From Saprospiraceae bacterium (lineage in GTDB: Bacteria; Bacteroidota; Bacteroidia; Chitinophagales; Saprospiraceae): a stretch of 5,298 bases of DNA. The stretch is taken from positions 6,238 to 11,535 of the forward strand of contig JAHDEQ010000012.1 of the NCBI GenBank assembly GCA_020628755.1, in the 5' to 3' direction. Of the stretch, positions 4,172 to 5,298 are shown one piece after another. The translations under genes and the position numbers were made by a program. Each line of letters begins with the position of its first letter. Position 1 is the stretch's first letter. The notes beneath the pieces were generated by a model, which did not search any database, was not told the origin of the DNA, and saw nothing but the letters and a program-made list of their open reading frames with translations.

Positions 4172-5298
4172 CTACTGAAAAACCCTTATATAATCAACTA
4201 TCATTTTTTGTGGAAAAACAGAAGTACCGTCAGGGCTTCCAGGCCAAATACCTCCTACAGAAACATTAAAAATAAAAAAGAATGGATTATGAAATTCATT
4301 CATGTAAGAAGGAGTAATATTCAAGGAATAATACTGTATATCATCTACATAATAACGAATCTCCGAAGTATTCCATTCAATCGAAAAGACGTGAAATTCA
4401 TCTGCAAAAATCCCACTTGGCAGAGTGTAAGATCCGCCTTGAAAATTATGTCCATTATTGTCCCAATGTCCCGTACCGTGTACTACATTATCATTACCAG
4501 CTCCTCCAATTAACTCCATAATATCAATCTCACCACAAGCAGGCCAGCTAACCGTATTGATATTTTCGCCTAGCATCCATAAAGCTGGCCAAATACCCTT
4601 ACTATAAGGCAATTTGGCTCGAATATCAACCCGACCATATTGGAAACTTTGTTTACCTTGTGTCTTGATTCTTGAAGAGGTATAACTTTCTCCACCAACA
4701 CTTTCCTCCTTTGCTTCAATTGTCAAAAAGTCATCAGCAACTGTTGTATTTTGTGCCAAGTACCAGATTTCTTCATTATTTCCCCAGCCACATAAATTGG
4801 GACAACCATTTCCGATTTCATAAGTCCAATCATTAAGATTCAAACTATTTCCATCAAATTCATCTTGCCACACTAAGGTAGAACCTGCATAATTATCAGG
4901 AGTTGTATAACCTCTATTGTCTATCGAAAACTCAGTATATCCTGCAGGTTGCTCACAACTTACAACAGTGTCATAGGGATTGCCCAAACCATCGCCATCT
5001 GTATCTCGATACCAAGTTTTTTCTTCACAACAATCCAAGATAGAAGCCAAAAACTCACTCCCCAAATCTACTGCAAAACCTGGATTCAAACATATCATAC
5101 TACCTGCATGATAAATAACATTGAGCGCAGAAGGCACTTGAGCATCAGACTTTACGACGTGTTCGGCATGTACCGTACTATCTATGGCGTGGGTATATGA
5201 CACTATGTTTATAGTGTCAGTACAACCTGTGTCAACTGGCGGAGCAACGGTATTTTCATTTGCAATATCATCAAAATGAAAAAGCTCTCCTAAGCCAT
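4172..5298 (-). CDS. GH16 family endo-beta-glucanase (laminarinase-like) with 3-coathanger stack domain (5' partial)
   Basis: The frame is open to the window edge, giving the last 374 residues. The GTG at 5201-5203 is internal, since coding-like sequence continues upstream (GELFHFDDIANEN). Counting from the edge, residues 1-11 look like the end of a jelly-roll binding domain (FHFDDI; compare YYFDNL in the 667-residue protein). Residues about 28-89 are a 3-coathanger stack domain (VIYHAGSMICLNPGF, GSEFLASILDC). Residues 93-130 carry WYRDTDGDGLGN and CEQPAGY, a calcium-type motif. Residues about 140-373 are a GH16 domain: LVWQDEFDG, YGRVDIRAKLP, WPALWMLG, GEIDIMELIG, FFFIFNVSVGG, VDYIRVFQ. The catalytic motif EIDIME is intact, with the nucleophile Glu codon at 4529-4531 and the acid/base Glu codon at 4514-4516. 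Family knowledge points to retaining hydrolysis of beta-1,3-glucan such as laminarin; mixed-linkage glucan is possible. The protein ends with the catalytic domain and has no T9SS sorting domain. Confidence 0.93.
   Translation of the reverse strand, partial: GLGELFHFDDIANENTVAPPVDTGCTDTINIVSYTHAIDSTVHAEHVVKSDAQVPSALNVIYHAGSMICLNPGFAVDLGSEFLASILDCCEEKTWYRDTDGDGLGNPYDTVVSCEQPAGYTEFSIDNRGYTTPDNYAGSTLVWQDEFDGNSLNLNDWTYEIGNGCPNLCGWGNNEEIWYLAQNTTVADDFLTIEAKEESVGGESYTSSRIKTQGKQSFQYGRVDIRAKLPYSKGIWPALWMLGENINTVSWPACGEIDIMELIGGAGNDNVVHGTGHWDNNGHNFQGGSYTLPSGIFADEFHVFSIEWNTSEIRYYVDDIQYYSLNITPSYMNEFHNPFFFIFNVSVGGIWPGSPDGTSVFPQKMIVDYIRVFQ

Noticed and set aside
4208..4513. 101-residue open frame on the + strand, opposite the GH16 gene
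   Set aside because: It lies wholly antisense to a conserved GH16 catalytic domain, and its translation looks like random reverse-frame sequence.
4949..5200. 83-residue open frame on the + strand, opposite the GH16 gene
   Set aside because: It is antisense to the 3-coathanger and linker region; no domain and no start context supports it.
5201..5203. GTG as start codon of the GH16 gene
   Set aside because: It has no signal peptide after it, and the frame continues upstream to the window edge with recognisable domain sequence (FHFDDI).

Overview
The window looks like part of a chromosome of a free-living, polysaccharide-degrading member of the Bacteroidota, plausibly from the Saprospiria or Cytophagia side. 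The evidence is a type IX secretion (T9SS) C-terminal sorting domain, two '3-coathanger stack' domains, a GCTDP...DDGSC cysteine module, a WYRDTDGDGLGN motif, AT-rich DNA and starts without clear Shine-Dalgarno sites. Genus cannot be read from the sequence.

Left part, + strand. Bases 1-1155 encode the C-terminal 384 residues of a secreted CotH-family kinase-like protein ending in a T9SS sorting domain; its 5' end lies outside the window. A 158-base AT-rich gap follows, with a weak terminator-like hairpin and an imperfect direct repeat. Bases 1314-3317 encode a complete 667-residue exported modular protein: signal peptide, N-terminal carbohydrate-binding-like jelly-roll domain, two related starch-binding-like modules around a GCTDP linker, a 3-coathanger stack domain and a polar tail. 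No catalytic domain was recognised. A strong intrinsic terminator follows the gene.

Right part, - strand. Two small membrane-protein genes, nearly touching (79 and about 144 residues), run toward the 667-residue gene. The second stops 2 bases from the end of that gene, so its last codons are read through the opposing terminator hairpin. Upstream of the pair is a 166-base gap that holds two abutting imperfect hairpins. It is followed by the 3' part of a GH16 beta-glucanase gene (4172 to the window edge). Its product carries a 3-coathanger domain, a calcium-type DGDG motif and a laminarinase-like GH16 domain with an intact EIDIME catalytic motif.

How the genes may fit together: the GH16 enzyme and the 667-residue protein share the 3-coathanger domain and apparently the same kind of N-terminal glycan-binding domain. 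They are best read as a catalytic and a non-catalytic part of an extracellular beta-glucan (laminarin-like) degradation set. The CotH-like protein is another exported surface protein. The two small membrane proteins have no evident functional link to glycan use. No SusC/SusD pair, RNA gene, CRISPR array or insertion sequence was seen. The most unexpected non-gene signal is the pair of abutting hairpins at 4052-4167.
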